7,768 nucleotides of DNA from contig CAAFZB010000073.1 of assembly GCA_900767405.1 (NCBI GenBank), forward strand, positions 1-7,768, read 5' to 3'. Shown one piece after another: positions 7,212 through 7,768 of the stretch (the first letter of the stretch is position 1; every line of letters starts with the position of its first letter). Below the pieces are notes generated by a model. It had not been told where the DNA came from, ran no database searches, and saw nothing but the letters and a program-made list of their open reading frames with translations. The translations under genes and the position numbers were made by a program. The stretch is from Rikenellaceae bacterium (GTDB lineage Bacteria > Bacteroidota > Bacteroidia > Bacteroidales > UBA932).

Positions 7212-7768
7212 AATTACTGTTAGGATAGCCGGCAGGCAGGACGTAAGATTCGCACAGAGCATCTGCGATGAGATCTTCCTTTCTTCAAACGAAAGGAAAA
7301 CCGGAATCGCCAGACGTACGCCGGAATACATTTCAGAGAAAATACTTGCCGGGAAGGCCGTCATAGCCGTCACGTCAGACAATGAATTTGCAGGGTTCTC
7401 CTACATAGAATCCTGGGGAGGAAAGAGTTTTGTCGCAAACTCGGGACTCATAGTCGCCCACAAATACCGCGGGCAGGGCGTTGCCCGACGCATAAAGGAA
7501 CAGACCTTCATCCTGTCCCGGAAACTCTTCCCCAACGCCAAGATATTCTCCATAACCACCGGAGCGGCGGTAATGAAGATGAATTACGAATTCGGATTTC
7601 GTCCGGTCCCCTATACGGAACTCACCGACGACCCCGAATTCTGGAAAGGCTGCGAAGGTTGCCGCCATTTCGAAATCCTGAAAGAGCACGACTACAAGAT
7701 GTGCATCTGCACCGGCCTGCTCTTCGACCCCGAAGAACACCTTGAAATACATAATCCAACCGAACAGA
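7204..7768 (+). CDS. GNAT acyltransferase, probable N-acyl(succinyl)glutamate synthase, 3' end beyond window
   Basis: An open frame from ATG at 7204 runs 188 codons to the window edge without a stop; it is probably nearly complete, as similar proteins are about 190-200 residues. The GNAT acyl-CoA loop is YRGQGVARR at 88-96 (R/QxxGxA type), preceded by the strand VANSGLIV at 77-84. The region KTGIARRTPEYI at 32-43 and the end FWKGCEGC...CICTGLLFDP are, from memory, shared with the GNAT protein next to argR in Bacteroides thetaiotaomicron, which has been linked to forming N-succinylglutamate, the first step of arginine synthesis there. Bacteroides makes arginine through succinylated intermediates, so succinyl-CoA is the likely donor. 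Four cysteines (150, 153, 167, 169; CxxC and CxC) near the C-terminus could bind metal. It overlaps argR by eight bases, supporting an arginine role. Acetyl-CoA use cannot be excluded from sequence. Confidence 0.85.
   Translation, partial: MNEITVRIAGRQDVRFAQSICDEIFLSSNERKTGIARRTPEYISEKILAGKAVIAVTSDNEFAGFSYIESWGGKSFVANSGLIVAHKYRGQGVARRIKEQTFILSRKLFPNAKIFSITTGAAVMKMNYEFGFRPVPYTELTDDPEFWKGCEGCRHFEILKEHDYKMCICTGLLFDPEEHLEIHNPTEQ

Noticed and set aside
7375..7752. A 125-residue open frame on the minus strand
   Set aside because: It is antisense to the GNAT gene that follows argR and has no recognisable features.
1..7768. CRISPR arrays, tRNA or rRNA genes, insertion sequences, phage or defence genes
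   Set aside because: No regularly spaced repeats, tRNA-like cloverleaf, transposase motif or defence domain was seen; essentially the whole window is accounted for by housekeeping genes.

Overview
The window looks like an ordinary chromosomal segment of a member of the Bacteroidota, probably order Bacteroidales. The reasons are a TamL-type outer-membrane lipoprotein, TAnnTTTG promoter boxes, no clear Shine-Dalgarno sequences, and the argR plus GNAT acyltransferase pair that opens the arginine cluster in Bacteroides relatives. Genus cannot be fixed from the sequence alone. There is no sign of phage, transposon, CRISPR or plasmid genes, and I did not find an undescribed system.

Bases 1-6640 are read on the minus strand as one tightly packed five-gene run. 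In transcription order it holds a 5-methyluridine rRNA methyltransferase (rlmD/rumA family), a calcium/sodium antiporter, a tandem-GNAT acyltransferase-like protein of unknown substrate, the replication-recombination AAA+ ATPase RarA, and the start of a TamL/BamA-like outer-membrane assembly protein that leaves the window at base 1. Gaps are -4, 5, 41 and -4 bases, which suggests a single transcript, with one possible internal break before rarA. The products do different jobs (RNA modification, ion transport, replication repair, envelope assembly), so this is a housekeeping operon and not one pathway.

Bases 6641-6770 form a very AT-rich divergent promoter region. It carries a 19-bp perfect palindrome and a TAnnTTTG box for the minus-strand operon. 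For argR it carries a TAnnTTTG box and two ARG-box-like operators exactly 30 bp apart.

Bases 6771-7768 are read on the plus strand: the arginine repressor argR, overlapping by 8 bases a GNAT enzyme that is the likely first enzyme of arginine synthesis (N-acylglutamate synthase, probably the succinyl-CoA-using form). The enzyme runs off the right edge, and more arg genes would be expected beyond it. ArgR probably controls both this operon and its own expression through the operator pair.
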